Source: Diplolepis rosae
Lineage: Eukaryota; Arthropoda; Insecta; Hymenoptera; Diplolepididae
Length of the DNA stretch: 64,000 nucleotides
Direction: 5' to 3'
Assembly: GCA_030998225.1 (NCBI GenBank)
Contig: JAPYXD010000275.1
Location: forward strand, 682,001-746,000
The notes beneath the pieces were generated by a model. It worked only from the letters and a program-made list of their open reading frames with translations. It was not told the DNA's origin and did not search any database. Made by a program: the position numbers and the translations under genes. Of the stretch, positions 25,169 to 35,815 are shown piece by piece (positions within the stretch are counted from its first letter, which is position 1; each line of letters starts with the position of its first letter).

Positions 25169-26000
25169 TAGTACATTACGCGTAGAGAGGCGAAAGTGAG
25201 CGAATGCAGACGAACGTGAAGTTGGCCGCACAAGGCCTCGAGGTGCTTATATTATTTTTCTCGATGAAAACATGAAATTTGGCGGCTTGAGTGAGTTCAT
25301 GGAGTAAATACGAAATTTCCCGGGGGGGGGGGGGAGCCCCCCTACTCAGAAAAACAACTCTCAAAATAGAAAACATTATTTTTCATCAATAAACAATAAT
25401 AACATCAGAGCAAACATTGTTAAAAAAAATTATTTAAAAGCATAATGTAATGAAAGTTATTACGATGACCGCCTCTGCGTTTAATTTGAATATGATCGAA
25501 TCGTTAATATTTTCGTCCTCCGTAACGATCGATAAATTCAACTGATTTTTAACCTGCTTTATAAGCTGTCAAAACCTTGAACGTTGTGAAGTTGTATTCT
25601 ATACGCTTTTCTTTCCATTTTCTTTTTTTTTAGTTTGCGAGGTTTCTAGGTCTTCGATCTATCAACCAATCACAGGCGCGTAAGTTACTTTGCCCATGTG
25701 ATTTTTTAGTTTCGCAATATTACAGCACAGTTTGCTGCATAATACCATTTTCTAAATGCCCAACAGGCCAAGAAAGCCGCCATTTTCCATGTTAGTGCCG
25801 AGAAAAGTTTATTCCTTGTATGTAAAAAAATGTGTTTAATTTGTATGAAAAAATCGGCAATTACTTCTAGGACAACCCAATACAATATCATAAAATTAAC
25901 TTAAGCTTCAATATCAAATCACAAGAAATAAACTCAAATGTTCGTGAAGAATATAAGACCGAACGGAAAGCGAAGCGCGACGATCGAATCGTGCGCCCTA

Positions 26001-26920
26001 CACAGTGTGTCCCAAAAATAACCGAACTTTATATTTAAATCATACAACATGCAGCGCCATCTATTGAAAATTTGCAATATTAAAAAGATAAATTCATCCT
26101 CTTTCAAACGCACCTAAATGCATGTAAATCAGATGACAGATGTGAAAGTTGCAGCCATTTCAATAAAAGAAAAAGTGTGCTAATGTTACAAAACAAAAAT
26201 GGTACAAAGAGCAAATATAAAATTTTGTGTTAAACTTAAAAAAAAAATTCGCTGAGACATACGAATTGATAAAAAAAGTTTATGGTGATGATTGTATGAG
26301 TCGTACTCAAGTTTATACGTGGTTTACACGATTTAAAAATGGTCGTAAGGATTTAAATGACGACTTAAGGCCAGGTCGTCCAGAAGATAGTAATCGTGCT
26401 GAATTGGTGGAAAAAGTCCGCAAAATCATTAGTATCGATGCAAATTTTACTATGAGAATGTTGGCTGAGGAATTAAAGACGAGTAAAAACACTATTTGGA
26501 GAATTTTAACTGAAGATTTGGGTAAAAGAAAGGTCTGTGCACGTTTTGTTCCACATCAGTTAAATGAAGACCAAAAAAGTCAACGAATTTTTTATGAAAA
26601 AACAGATTTGTGTCATCAACCACCCTCCGTATTCGCCTGATCTATCACCATGTGACTATTTTCTATTACCAAAACTGAAAGCCAAGATGAAAGGGGCATT
26701 TTATGATGATATCCCAGCCATTCAAGCAGCCATAACCAAGGTGCTGAAGAAAATTCCCATAAATGACATAAAAAAATCTATGCATGCGCTGGTTGATCGT
26801 TCCAAACGTTGTATTGAGTCTAATGGAACCTATTTTGAATAAATAATAACTTTCAAAGATAATATAATGTGTATCTTATTCTATATCCAAAAAGTTCGGT
26901 TATTTTTGGGGCATACTGTG
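26001..26920 (+). mobile_element. Mariner element C (TIR CACAGTGTGTCCC)
   Basis: CACAGTGTGTCCCAAAAATA at the left and TATTTTTGGGGCATACTGTG at the right, with TA on both sides. At 920 bp it is shorter than a complete mariner (about 1.3 kb) because the middle of the gene is deleted. Inserted into the extension of family A copy 2. Confidence 0.9.
26227..26842 (+). pseudogene. Mariner transposase, internally deleted
   Basis: The N-terminal part (26227-26640) has a helix-turn-helix region with SRTQVYTWFTRFKNGR, the linker RPGRP, and a second HTH region ending in RFVPHQLNEDQKSQR. The reading frame then shifts to 26564-26842, which gives the third catalytic block (YSPDLSPCDYFLLPKLK) and the C-terminus (CIESNGTYFE-stop). 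The segment that should carry the first two Asp residues (TGDE and HDNA blocks) is gone, and the junction is also out of frame. Non-functional. Both halves are otherwise free of stops, which suggests a fairly recent deletion derivative. Confidence 0.9.
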
Positions 26921-26985
26921 TAGGTGGACTCAAATTTGCGAGCGGCGCGCGTTGCGGGAATGTGCCTGCAAAGCGGGCTGACTTT

Positions 26986-28120
26986 TTTAAATCCAAAGGA
27001 CTTAAAATTGACTATCCATAAATACAATTAATTTTATTTTCTTTCTTCTTGGGTCTCAAAAATCGTTTTATCACAACGTCTTCCATGAAGAAATACCGAA
27101 TTACTCGCATCGATTGGAAATGATGATCATTCAGAACCGCGGAATGTTAACTGTCTCTTTTTCTTTGGTCGTTTGGCAGCATTGCATTAACACGCCGGGT
27201 CGAAGAAAATGAAACTCCCCAAACCAGTCTTAGGAGCGGATCAAATCATACATGCTCGGTTACTGGCATAATCGAACCCTCGGGAACTCTTATTTGGTGG
27301 GTGAAGAGGAAGGGATGGTAAAAGAATTATTGGAATTGCTTGAGGAAGAGAGGATCAAAATGGAAGGAAAGGTTTAAAGTAGTATATCGTTAAGCGCAAG
27401 GGGACCACCAAGATCGGTCGGCAAGTATCGCGGTGTCAATTAATGAACCAGAAGACTCGACGAACGCTGGCAGACAACCGACTGGGAACCGACAAGAAGG
27501 AGCTCCAGCTTATACGACTCCTACGGTTTTGCCGTCCCGTTCTTGGTAGTCCACCATAATAAATACATAATATGCACATAAAGGCGAGTCGGCGCGATCG
27601 AAATGATCAAGCGAAATCTTAACTCCTGGCCCCCCAGATCGATGCACTAGTGCATTCAAGTTCTTTTTTATTAAATGCCGTACATCAATTTTGATAAAAA
27701 AATCTGCCTGCTTCGCGGGCACATTCTCGTCACGCATTTCGCTAGTAAGTTTGAGCGCGCCTAGGGCGCGCGATTTGGTCGTTGTGCTTCGTGATCGGTA
27801 TCCTATGTCCATTACATACAAATGGCTAAATTTTTTTCATTTCAAGTGAAAAATGAATTTACTTTTCAAAAATCGATTTATTTTTGTTGCACTTTTCGAT
27901 GGGTTCAGGAGGATTCATTTTAACAAGTAGAAGGAGTATTATATGGAGCAAGGATCGCTAATTAAGTGTAAGTAACTTTTTTTACAACTTTTATGTCCCA
28001 AACACTTTAAACGCGTTTTTCTCAAAACAACGATTTTGCGCTCGGCGCGCACGATTTCTCAAAATTTTGTCAACCGATTACTTTCAAATTTTCCACGTTT
28101 AATCTAAATATAAATATCTA
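26986..28120. other. Unassigned DNA with an inverted family A end
   Basis: 27705-27800 (GCCTGCTTCGCGGGCACATT..., GCGCGCCTAGGGCGCGCG) is an inverted relative of the family A extension at 26940-26985 and 51960-52040. 27000-27480 shows no repeat seen elsewhere here and may be host sequence. A 103-codon minus frame at 27510-27821 runs through the repeat end and is not a credible gene. Confidence 0.45.
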
Positions 28121-28442
28121 CTCTCTAAATTTGAATCAGTCAAAATCTACTGATTATCAGTGAAATTTGACTGATTCAAATAGCTAAATAGAGGTTACTA
28201 TAAATCAGTCAAATTTGACTGATTATTTCAGTGAAAATTGACTGATTTGACAGTAGGAAATATTTTTTCACTGATGAATCAGTGACAATTAACTGATTTA
28301 ACAGTGAAAAATATTTTTTCACTGATGAATCAGTGACAATTAACTGATTTAACAGTGAAAAATATTTTTTCACTGATGAATCAGTGAAAAGGTAAATCAC
28401 TGATTCAATCAGTAAAAATTTGACTGATTCAAATTTAGAGAG
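28121..28442. mobile_element. CAGTGA-monomer MITE, copy 3 (with internal tandem duplication)
   Basis: CTCTCTAAATTTGAATCAG / CTGATTCAAATTTAGAGAG, TA on both sides. An internal unit of about 57 bp (GATTTAACAGTGAAAAATA, TTTTTTCACTGATGAATCAG) is present twice, which accounts for the greater length than copy 1. Confidence 0.9.
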
Positions 28443-28919
28443 TATGGAGTGACGAAGCGGTTTTCAAATATTTCATTTAACCTAATGGACATGCCTTTTT
28501 TATTTTTTTTAGACACTCTGTTTATTATTCAACATTACCTAAACTGAGCAATAATTTTATGTTAAAAAAATTTGTTCGTAAACTATGAGACTGCATAAGT
28601 AAACACTAAAAATTGTATTTAATTATATTAAGTAGTCGCGCTCGAAAACAAAAGATGTAAATAATAGATAGAAAATAGATCCAGTTGGGGGTTCGAAAAT
28701 AAATGAAACACTTATTTTTGATTAGTCATGAGCGACGTTTCGTTGGCTTGGTCGCGCAACCTCATCAGGCTACATTTATTGAAAAAATTATATATCAATT
28801 GAACAATAATTTTAAAATTACTCTTTCGAAGGTCCAAATCATAATTACTTAGAATTTTGAAGCTTACATTTGAAATACTTAGATAGTCGAAAATTAAAAT
28901 ATAAATTAGACAATCACAT
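28443..28919 (-). mobile_element. PLE end fragment with adjoining sequence
   Basis: The minus-strand end contains a hammerhead-like motif (28725-28771) preceding AT-rich PLE-type sequence that runs to about 28919. Together with the end of the adjacent MITE, this block is duplicated nearly unchanged at 37687-38266, where it continues into PLE reverse transcriptase sequence. Here it stops abruptly at 28919-28921 (ACAATCACAT then CCACC). Confidence 0.65.
28725..28771 (-). ncRNA. Hammerhead ribozyme-like motif, PLE type
   Basis: The minus strand reads CTGATGAG, a hairpin (GTTG...CAAC), then CGAAACGTC and GCTCATGAC. CUGANGA, GAAA and a GUC cleavage triplet are the hammerhead core. AGC before the core can pair with GCT after GTC as a short stem I, and ACGT in place of stem III is self-complementary, as in the minimal hammerheads reported from PLEs. 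Stem II is weaker here than at 32665. Activity is inferred only. Confidence 0.7.
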
Positions 28920-29244
28920 CCACCTTAGGAGGCATTTTTAACTAAACGAACTAGTTTATTTATTATTTAGAACTTCATTTGCACTTAGTTTGCATGTTGC
29001 CGATACGAAAATACAACGGTTTGACGTCACACTTTCAAGGAACCAATCAGAGACGCTTGACCGCTAAAGCGGTCCGTTTCAAACGCTCATTATCTTTGAA
29101 TCCATCGCAAATCAACAATTAATGAGTAAGAAAAAAACGCTATTATAAATATTTTTTATTTAATATAAACTTTAGATTGCATATATAAAATTGCATAATT
29201 TTTTGCATGCAAATTCCCAATTGTCAAGACATACTTGGAAACTC
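28920..29244. other. Unassigned DNA
   Basis: No gene or known repeat recognised. Confidence 0.4.
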
Positions 29245-29492
29245 TGAAATGTGAGGTCTTACCCCACCCGCCGTACTCTCCAGACGCTGCTCCTTCCGAC
29301 TAGCATTTGTTTCGATCGATGGCACACGGCCTGGCTCATCAGCATTTCCGCTCTTATGAAGAGGTCAAAAATGGATCGATTCATAGATCGCTTAAAAAAA
29401 CGCATCGTTTTTTCGAGATGGTATCCGACAATTACCAGAAAGATGGAAAAAAGAAGCGGCTAGCGACGGACAGTACTTTGAATCATAAATAG
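29245..29492 (+). pseudogene. Mariner transposase, C-terminal fragment
   Basis: Reading across two frames gives SPDAAPSD then HLFRSMAHGLAHQHFRSYEE, followed by a degraded tail and TLNHK-stop. SPD..PSD.HLFRSM is the third catalytic block and the following conserved stretch of irritans-type mariners. Only the last third remains and it is frameshifted. The element's inverted repeats were not found. Confidence 0.75.
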
Positions 29493-32344
29493 GTAATCAC
29501 TTTTTAAGAATAAAGGCTCAAATAGGAAAAAACAGCTTAAGCAAAGTTGCACACCTAATAAGCTTTTCGCGACGCTCAATCCGAATACGATGTCAGATTT
29601 TTGGAATTTAAAATAGAAACGTTGGTTTGACTGACTAAAAAAAAATTTGTAACAATTAATACACCAGAAATAAGAATAAGTAAAAATAATCTTCGTTTGA
29701 ATACTGTTCTTATTTTCCCCGCTCACAGCTGAATATATGAAACCATTTTTATCACGTTTTGAACATTTTTAGAAATCCAGTGACCCCAAAAACATAAAAC
29801 AGGAAATTATCATAATTTGACTGCGAAGGGGTTACTAGTATTTACCTTGAACATCTATTTCTGCAAGAATACTCTACTTTAAACATTATACACTAGTCCT
29901 GTTTTTTATTTCTTTGTCTTTCTATTCAAATTCTAATGTTCATATCTGGTAATTTAGTTTCACGGCACGTTGAGCGAATGACCATCAAACGCTAAATTCG
30001 GAAGGAGCATTAGTGTTCGTTTCTCAGCTTCTTGTAGGTCAAAGCATTTCGGAAGTTCGTCAGAATGTCGAAAGTCAAAGAGAAGAACGATTTATGTTTT
30101 GCATCGTACGTATCGTATAGAATTAATTCTGCCGTTTTATATAGTTTATACAAAATACAAACATTAAATTCAATGAGTTCTGTTTAGTTATGGAGCACTC
30201 TATCCACCAGTGGCACCGTAAGAACTGGGCCGGTACTTATAATGAATTTACATTCTTTTCAATGTCGTGGCTTATCCAGTAGAGGTCACGTTGGTTATTT
30301 GTATTCCTCATTCAGTTTCTGCGATTTATAGAATCTAGTAGAAGGTGTTGCTTGAGTCTTGCATTGAATAAGGAAGTAGAAGGTGTTCTTTGCAAATGGG
30401 AATTTATTTGTCTCAAGATTTGTATAATCTTCAAAATGCTAGAACTTTGCTATTATATGATATGAGAGTTATAAATATAAATATAATTTCGAGGATAAAA
30501 GAAAAAAAATTGTATGATAGAAACTAATAATAAATGTACACAATCCCAACTTTGACAAATGCCAATATTAAATCGATCATTTTCAATACTGTAATAACGA
30601 CCCGTCTTAGATTTCAGCTTAAAGAAATTTTAAGATACAATTTTGATGAAAACCATAATATTCATTGACATTCAAGCACGCTTTACAAAATCATTTTTAA
30701 AAAAGATGACTGACCGCCTCTAGCCTACAAATTTAATTCTTTAATAGTTAAAGGATTTCTTTTCAGAGTAAAAGAAATCGTTTATTGGTTAAACTATTTT
30801 CGTTTTGCATTTTACAGGTGAGTTTTTTAACAGTGGAACGAATCTGTTGATAGACAAAAAAAATCTGCTTAATTTCAACGGATGCATTCTGAAAATAACG
30901 TAATTTCACTATCAATAGACTTTTCTTTAGAGTGTATGAAAGGGATCATCTAAAAGAGGAAATATTATTAAATTGGAAAAGGTCAAGTCGTAGAAAATCT
31001 TTTCTCTAATAAAATGGTCCGTGATTTATTAAAATCGCATCATTTCTTTAAATTTGTCTCGAAGCGATAAGAAAAAAAGTTCCTTTAATGATATTATTAC
31101 TATTCTTGAAAGCAAAATTACCTATTTTTGCTTGAGGTCTAATTTTCACGAGTGTCATAATTTAAGTAAAACCGAGTGACGAAATTTAACGATTTTCTTT
31201 TTTCGGGAAAAGAATTGAAACAATTGAAATTCGAAGAGCGAGTTTGTATAGCAATAAATTATAATAATTTCGTGTTGAAATACAGGCAGTGGGTGCCACG
31301 CGAATTCCTAACGGGGTCGTTTCGTAAATCGCATCGAGAAAGAGTTTTAATATTTATGATTATAAAGTCCGCATAGCATTATTTCGATCTGGGAAACACA
31401 AGCATGATGGAATGTCAGTTGTGACTATCATGTCTTAGCATAACAATATATACGGATATCTCAGCAAGGGGACATTGATATTCCGATCAGATATGGATAT
31501 GATTATAATGCGTGAAAAGCGACCACTGTGCGAGGTTGTGTTCACGGATCTACGACTCCATTGTATTATGATATGGTAAATCGTCGATAAAACCCTATCT
31601 TGGTTGCTACTGAAAAAATCATATACGGGATGCATACAATGTAAGGCAAATGATTTATCACCAAAAGACTTTTTAGCTTTCTGCTTACGAAACGTATGTA
31701 TATTTTTCATGCGATATACATTCGTACATTGTTACACTTTTATCTTTTATCTTGAAGTGTATGTATTTTCGTTATTCGTATCAATCCTCTTAATATATGT
31801 ACAACTACGAAGAAATTCATTCGTCGCTGGATTACATCATTCCTGGAGTCTGATTTGGATATGAATTCAATTCGATATATTCCGAACTAATTCGTGACAT
31901 TTCGAAATCCATTCCCGAGCCAATCAGAGCTAATCTGAAGCGAATTTTCAATCATCGCTTATTAGTGCTCCAACCCAAATTCAATACGAATGAATCCGAC
32001 TACAATCTAAGATATATTTCATAATCCTTCTTAATCCAAACGTCCGATCCGAATATCTCCTAACTCAATCCGAAAAAACTTTTAATCTTCCTCAATTCAA
32101 ACAAATAATCCGTATAAATCCAAACCTAATCTGAAAAAAACTTTCAATCCTTTTCTAATCCGAAAATTCAATTTGATGGAATCCGAGCCCGATTTAAAGA
32201 AACTTAGAATCCTTTTTAATATGAAAATTCAAGCGGATGAATCCGAATCCAATCCGAAAGAAACGTTAAACCCGAACGTTAGATCCAAACAAGATCGAAA
32301 TTGACCTAAAAAATTTTAATCCTATTTAATACTGTAGATGTGAA
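29493..32344. other. Unassigned DNA with a foldback half copy and a minisatellite
   Basis: About 30990-31160 matches the right arm of the 21530-22206 foldback element (GAAGCGATAAGAAAA, TTTTTGCTTGAGGTCTAATT). 31850-32335 is listed separately. The remainder, including the frames at 31176-31376 and 31435-31864, has no recognisable content. Confidence 0.4.
31850..32335. repeat. Degenerate AATCCGAA minisatellite
   Basis: Repeated units of the form AATCCGAAAAAAACTTTCAA, TCCTTTTTAATCCGAAAATT and CGGATGAATCCGAATCC, drifting in length and sequence over about 480 bp. No open frame. Confidence 0.65.
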
Positions 32345-32560
32345 TTACATTTTCTCAAAATTACTAAATTTTCTTTTGATTTCAGATGAAAAAGGAAATT
32401 CAAAAGGCTCTATCAGCCATAAGAAACACATTTTCATCATGACATTCGCGCTCGATTTCCTGTATACGTTTCTGTAACTTTCTATTAAATTACATGATTA
32501 AAATAATTTCTTTTTTTCTAAGTATCTTAATAAGGAAAAACAATCGTAGATTTTGAGAAT
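32345..32560 (-). mobile_element. Family A repeat, copy 4, left part (minus orientation)
   Basis: The reverse complement of 23500-23640 and of 2245-2345 in family A (shared CATCATGACATTCGCGCTCG, TTACATGATTAAAATAATTT, ACAATCGTAGATTTT). The family A sequence resumes at 35397, after the PLE. Confidence 0.7.
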
Positions 32561-32664
32561 ATTGTAGAATTATCACCCTCCATGATGTGCATATAGTAGA
32601 TGTATATATATAAGTCGATCAAGGTGTGGGTTAAAAAAATAATTGAAACACTCAACCATAATTT

Positions 32665-32711
32665 GTCATGAGCGACGTTTCGTTGGCTTGGTTCGCCAAC
32701 CTCATCAGGCT
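32665..32711 (-). ncRNA. Hammerhead ribozyme-like motif, left arm of PLE1
   Basis: The minus strand reads CTGATGAG, then GTTGGC-loop-GCCAAC (a clean 6-bp stem II with loop GAACCAA), then GAAACGTC and GCTCATGAC. One extra G separates CTGATGA from the stem compared with the textbook form. Stem I is AGC/GCT. Confidence 0.75.
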
Positions 32712-33141
32712 ATATTTGAATGAAAAAGTTCATATAAATTAGGAATCACAATAGTTTTTACAAAATTTTTTACAAAACAGTGAAAAAACACTTTTTAAAG
32801 AGTCAACAAAACAAATTTACCTTAAAATTGAAGTCTTTACATTTAAAACATTTAGTCAATTATTAAAATCTAATTTAATTAGTCACATTGTTTCGTCCCG
32901 AAGTGAAATATTAAACTAACTATTCGTAATTTTGTTTCCTTATTTATAAGACGGGGGACACTAATATTAATAAACTAACACTAACTTAAAACTTGTATAT
33001 TATACAAATGAGTATTCAAACGTTAAATAATAATTTCAAACAAGAATCAGTATTCATAATTTCAAACTCTTCAAAAGTGGAAAGTAGTTAGAATTTAACG
33101 TATAAATATCATCTTTTTTATTTATGCTATTTTTTTTACCC

Positions 33142-33471
33142 TTAATATGAATCATTTCTGATATAAGTCTTTTTTTTATAAATAATTTCGGAATCCACTA
33201 CAGTAGTCTTATTCCAATCAAATTCATGTTTAAAATTAGTTTGATGCTGACAAGCAACTGATTCGTCATTTTTATTATTAATGTGTTCCTTTATACGTGT
33301 CTTTAAAGTTCTTTTTGTTTCACCAATATAACACGCTTCACAATCTTTGCAACGGATTTTATAAACAACATTAGTTCTATCCATTATTTTGGTGCTGTCT
33401 TTACCTAATTTGATGACAGAGCTCAAATTTTTATTGACAATTGGGATAGTTGAAATATTGAATACTTTCAA
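33142..33471 (-). pseudogene. GIY-YIG endonuclease domain of PLE1 (left arm)
   Basis: This domain nicks the target DNA for PLE insertion. Visible blocks: VVYKIRC at residues 35-41, the CxxC pair (C41, C44), CYIGETKR at 47-54 (YIG core), R59 and H63, and E95, which fits the usual catalytic Glu. It lies in the same frame as the upstream reverse transcriptase (33487-34470) and is separated from it by a single TAA. Near the end an extra A in a poly-A run shifts the frame, so the C-terminus is lost compared with the copy at 34522-34938. The first Met is not a real start: the domain is the C-terminal half of the PLE polyprotein. Confidence 0.85.
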
Positions 33472-33486
33472 ACTTGAAGATAATTT

Positions 33487-34470
33487 TTAAAAAATTCTTT
33501 CAACAAAAGGCAAGCAAATAGTAGTATTGAAATTATGAGAAAAGTACTTATTTTTATTACTGATGCTTTCATTATGGGTAGAATTAAAAGAAGATCTAAT
33601 TTTTTCCAGACGGATTGTAATATTCTGCTCAATAAAATTTGAAGGATAATTATTATGTTTTAAAATTTGAAAAACTTTACACAAATTCTCATGATGAAAT
33701 TCATGATGAGATAATAAAATTGCTCTGTCAACAAGGTTAAAAACAATATTTTTCTTTTGTTGAGTTGGATGATTTGAAGAATAATTAATAACTCTGTCAG
33801 ACGATGTTTGTTTACGAAACCAATTAGTGATAATCATATTATTATTTCTAATTAAGGTCATATCTAAAAAATTTATTCTTTCATCTTGTTCTAACTCAAA
33901 GGTAAATTGTAAATTGGAATCATAAGAATTAAAGGTATTAATCACTGAATCAATATGTTTCTTTCGGACACATAAAATAATATCGTCGACATATCTATAA
34001 TAAAATACAGGAATACAATTAAAATCCTTATTTAAAACGGATAAACAATAGTTCTCCAAATCATCCATAACTATGTCATCAAAAAACGGAGAGATAGGAG
34101 ATCCCATTGGTGTCCCATAAATTTGCTTGTAAAACTTATCATTAAATACGAAGAAGGTATTGTCAAACAAAAATCTAACAGAATCACGAATGTCATCAAA
34201 CGGGATTTTACAATTTTCATTAATGCAAAAAAATCTTCTATCTAAACTGTCTAAAACTAAGTTGCAAGAAACATTAGTAAAAAGAGAATTCACATCGAGA
34301 GAAAAAATGACGTGGTCATCGTCTAAAATAATATTTTTCAATTTTTCTTTTAGTTCAAAACTGTTATTTATATGTGATTTCGGAAGTTTAATAATATTTT
34401 TTAATTCTTCATTAATAACTTTCGCTAAAAATTGTGTAGGGCTGTTAATTGAGGAAATGATTGGACGCAT
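33487..34470 (-). pseudogene. PLE reverse transcriptase, 5'-truncated
   Basis: Copies RNA into DNA at the target site. 327 residues are open without a stop. RT blocks in order: MRPIISSINSPTQFLAKV at the N-terminus (RT1-2 region), FSLDVNSLFTNV with the first catalytic Asp at 59, GTPMGSPISP at 119-128, the YVDD box at 160-163 with the catalytic Asp pair, and FLDMTL near 200. The region upstream of MRPII, including the PKIHK block, is missing because the element is joined to its inverted partner at 34486-34500. The frame ends in TAA just before the endonuclease. All visible catalytic residues are intact, so decay is limited to truncation, the one stop and the 3' frameshift. Confidence 0.9.
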
Positions 34471-34521
34471 CGGAATATCTTGAAATATGTTTAAAGAATT
34501 TTTAAAAAATTATCTTCAAGT

Positions 34522-34938
34522 TTGAAAGTATTCAATATTTCAACTATCCCAATTGTCAATAAAAATTTGAGCTCTGTCATCAAATTAGGTAAAGACAGCA
34601 CCAAAATAATGGATAGAACTAATGTTGTTTATGAAATCCGTTGCAAAGATTGTGAAGCGTGTTATATTGGTGAAACAAAAAGAACTTTAAAGACACGTAT
34701 AAAGGAACACATTAATAATAAAAATGACGAATCAGTTGTTTGTCAGCATCAAACTAATTTTAAACATGAATTTGATTGGAATAAGACTACTGTAGTGGAT
34801 TCCGAAATTATTTATAAAAAAAGACTTATATCAGAAATGATTCATATTAAGTGTCAAAAAAATAGCATAAATAAAAAAGATGATATTTATACGTTAAATT
34901 CTAACTACTTTCCACTTTTGAAGAGTTTGAAATTATGA
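34522..34938 (+). pseudogene. GIY-YIG endonuclease domain of PLE1 (right arm)
   Basis: The same protein segment as 33142-33471 on the other strand, but complete to its natural C-terminus (...YFPLLKSLKL-stop, 138 residues). It has VVYEIRC, CxxC, CYIGETKR, R59, H63 and E95. At the inner junction this copy reads ATTTTTAAAAAATTA, which keeps the frame open through the position of the TAA in the left arm. It therefore represents the un-mutated RT-EN linkage, although the RT in front of it is absent. No upstream promoter or true start is visible. Confidence 0.85.
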
Positions 34939-35280
34939 ATACTGATTCTTGTTTGAAATTATTATTTAACGTTTGAATACTCATTTGTATAATATACAAG
35001 TTTTAAGTTAGTGTTAGTTTATTAATATTAGTGTCCTCCGTCTTATAAATAAGGAAACAAAATTACGAATAGTTAGTTTAATATTTCACTTCGGGACGAA
35101 ACAATGTGACTAATTAAATTAGATTTTAATAATTGACTAAATGTTTTAAATGTAAAGACTTCAATTTTAAGGTAAATTTGTTTTGTTGACTCTTTAGAAA
35201 GTGTTTTTTCACTGTTTTGTAAAAAATTTTGTAAAAATTATTGTGATTCCTAATTTATATGAACTTTTTCATTCAAATAT

Positions 35281-35329
35281 AGCCTGATGAGGTTATGGCG
35301 AACCAAGCCAACGAAACGTCGCTCATGAC
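35281..35329 (+). ncRNA. Hammerhead ribozyme-like motif, right arm of PLE1
   Basis: CTGATGAG, then GTTATGGC-loop-GCCAAC, then GAAACGTC and GCTCATGAC. Compared with the left arm, stem II has an AT bulge but keeps GTT/AAC and GGC/GCC pairing. Confidence 0.72.
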
Positions 35330-35396
35330 AAATTATGGTTGAGTGTTTCAATTATTTTTTTAACCCACACCTTGATCGACTTATATATATACATCT

Positions 35397-35510
35397 ACAA
35401 TCGTAGATTTTATTTGAGCGAACGATTTTGCATTTCGAAGCTTATTTTGTATCTCGCACATATTTTGGTTAAAAAATTAAATTTTTCATTTTCAATAGCG
35501 TTTTTTAAAA
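35397..35510 (-). mobile_element. Family A repeat, copy 4, right part
   Basis: Continues family A on the minus strand (ATTTCGAAGCTTATTTTGTA, TCTCGCACATATTTTGG matches 2180-2250 inverted). It fades after about 35510. Confidence 0.65.
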
Positions 35511-35696
35511 ACTCTTCCTTCTTTACAATAGCGCGCCGTACAGCTGTCGAGCAGATATAGAAACCCAGCCTGGAGCAATAAACGCTCAAATACTATTAAC
35601 TTCGTCAATTTTGCTCCGATCGACTTGAAATTTTGACACAAGATTATTCAGGTATCATGCATTCATTTAAAAATTTTCAAAAAGTTTAAATCCCCC

Positions 35697-35815
35697 CCCC
35701 CCCAAATTGTTTGGTTCCTTGTAAGCAGCTCAAAACATACCACACCTTTCCAATCCCACTAAACAGATCTCATAATCTTTTTTTATCGGCAATTACTTCT
35801 GGGACAATCCAATTC
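35697..35815 (-). mobile_element. Mariner D fragment
   Basis: The minus strand encodes WDWKGVVCFELL-type sequence next to the terminal TTGGATTGTCCCAGAAGTAA, as in the mariner at 23645-25880. Both the gene piece and one inverted repeat are present; the rest is deleted. A poly-C run (35690-35702) precedes it. Confidence 0.7.

Larger units (their letters stand above)
23645..25880 (+). mobile_element. Mariner element D (TIR TTGGGTTGTCCC)
   Basis: TTGGGTTGTCCCAGAAGTAA at the left and TTACTTCTAGGACAACCCAA at the right, flanked by TA on both sides. It contains a dead transposase gene, a 420-bp insertion (24190-24609) and about 700 bp of extra sequence between the stop codon and the right end. That extra part includes a poly-G run at 25322-25334 and is longer than a mariner 3' end normally is. 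The site is inside family A copy 2. A minus-strand remnant of the same type lies at 35697-35815. Confidence 0.85.
21172..26985 (+). mobile_element. Family A repeat, copy 2, broken by nested insertions
   Basis: Starts CATTCTCATCGTG (21172), and its segments align in order with copies 1 and 3. At 23538-23552 it has CATCATGAGAATT, and the extension seen at 51811-52040 continues at 23553-23644, 25881-25998 and 26921-26985 (AAGCGGGCTGAC). The intervening segments are a long palindrome (21530-22206), a small palindrome MITE (22676-22876), a 2.2-kb mariner (23645-25880) and a 0.9-kb mariner (26001-26920). Where another copy exists it serves as the empty site. Confidence 0.7.
32597..35397. mobile_element. 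Penelope-like element with inverted 0.9-kb arms (PLE1)
   Basis: The left arm (32597-33500, reading leftward) and the right arm (34490-35397, reading rightward) are near-identical inverted copies. They cover the end of the reverse transcriptase, the GIY-YIG endonuclease, the 3' untranslated part and a hammerhead motif. Between them sits about 1 kb of reverse transcriptase on the minus strand. This head-to-head arrangement of a 5'-truncated copy with a second, shorter copy is a known Penelope structure. The inner junction lies in AAAGAATTTTT shared by both copies. The element interrupts family A copy 4, with ACAATCGTAGATTTT present on both sides (32540 and 35397). Confidence 0.85.

Noticed and set aside
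27510..27821. 103-codon minus-strand frame
   Set aside because: Partly read from the family A end repeat; no domain.
28209..28400. 63-codon frame with repeated TDSSVKKYFSLLNQ
   Set aside because: Produced by the tandem unit inside the CAGTGA MITE.
34160..34483. 107-codon plus-strand frame
   Set aside because: Antisense shadow of the PLE1 reverse transcriptase.
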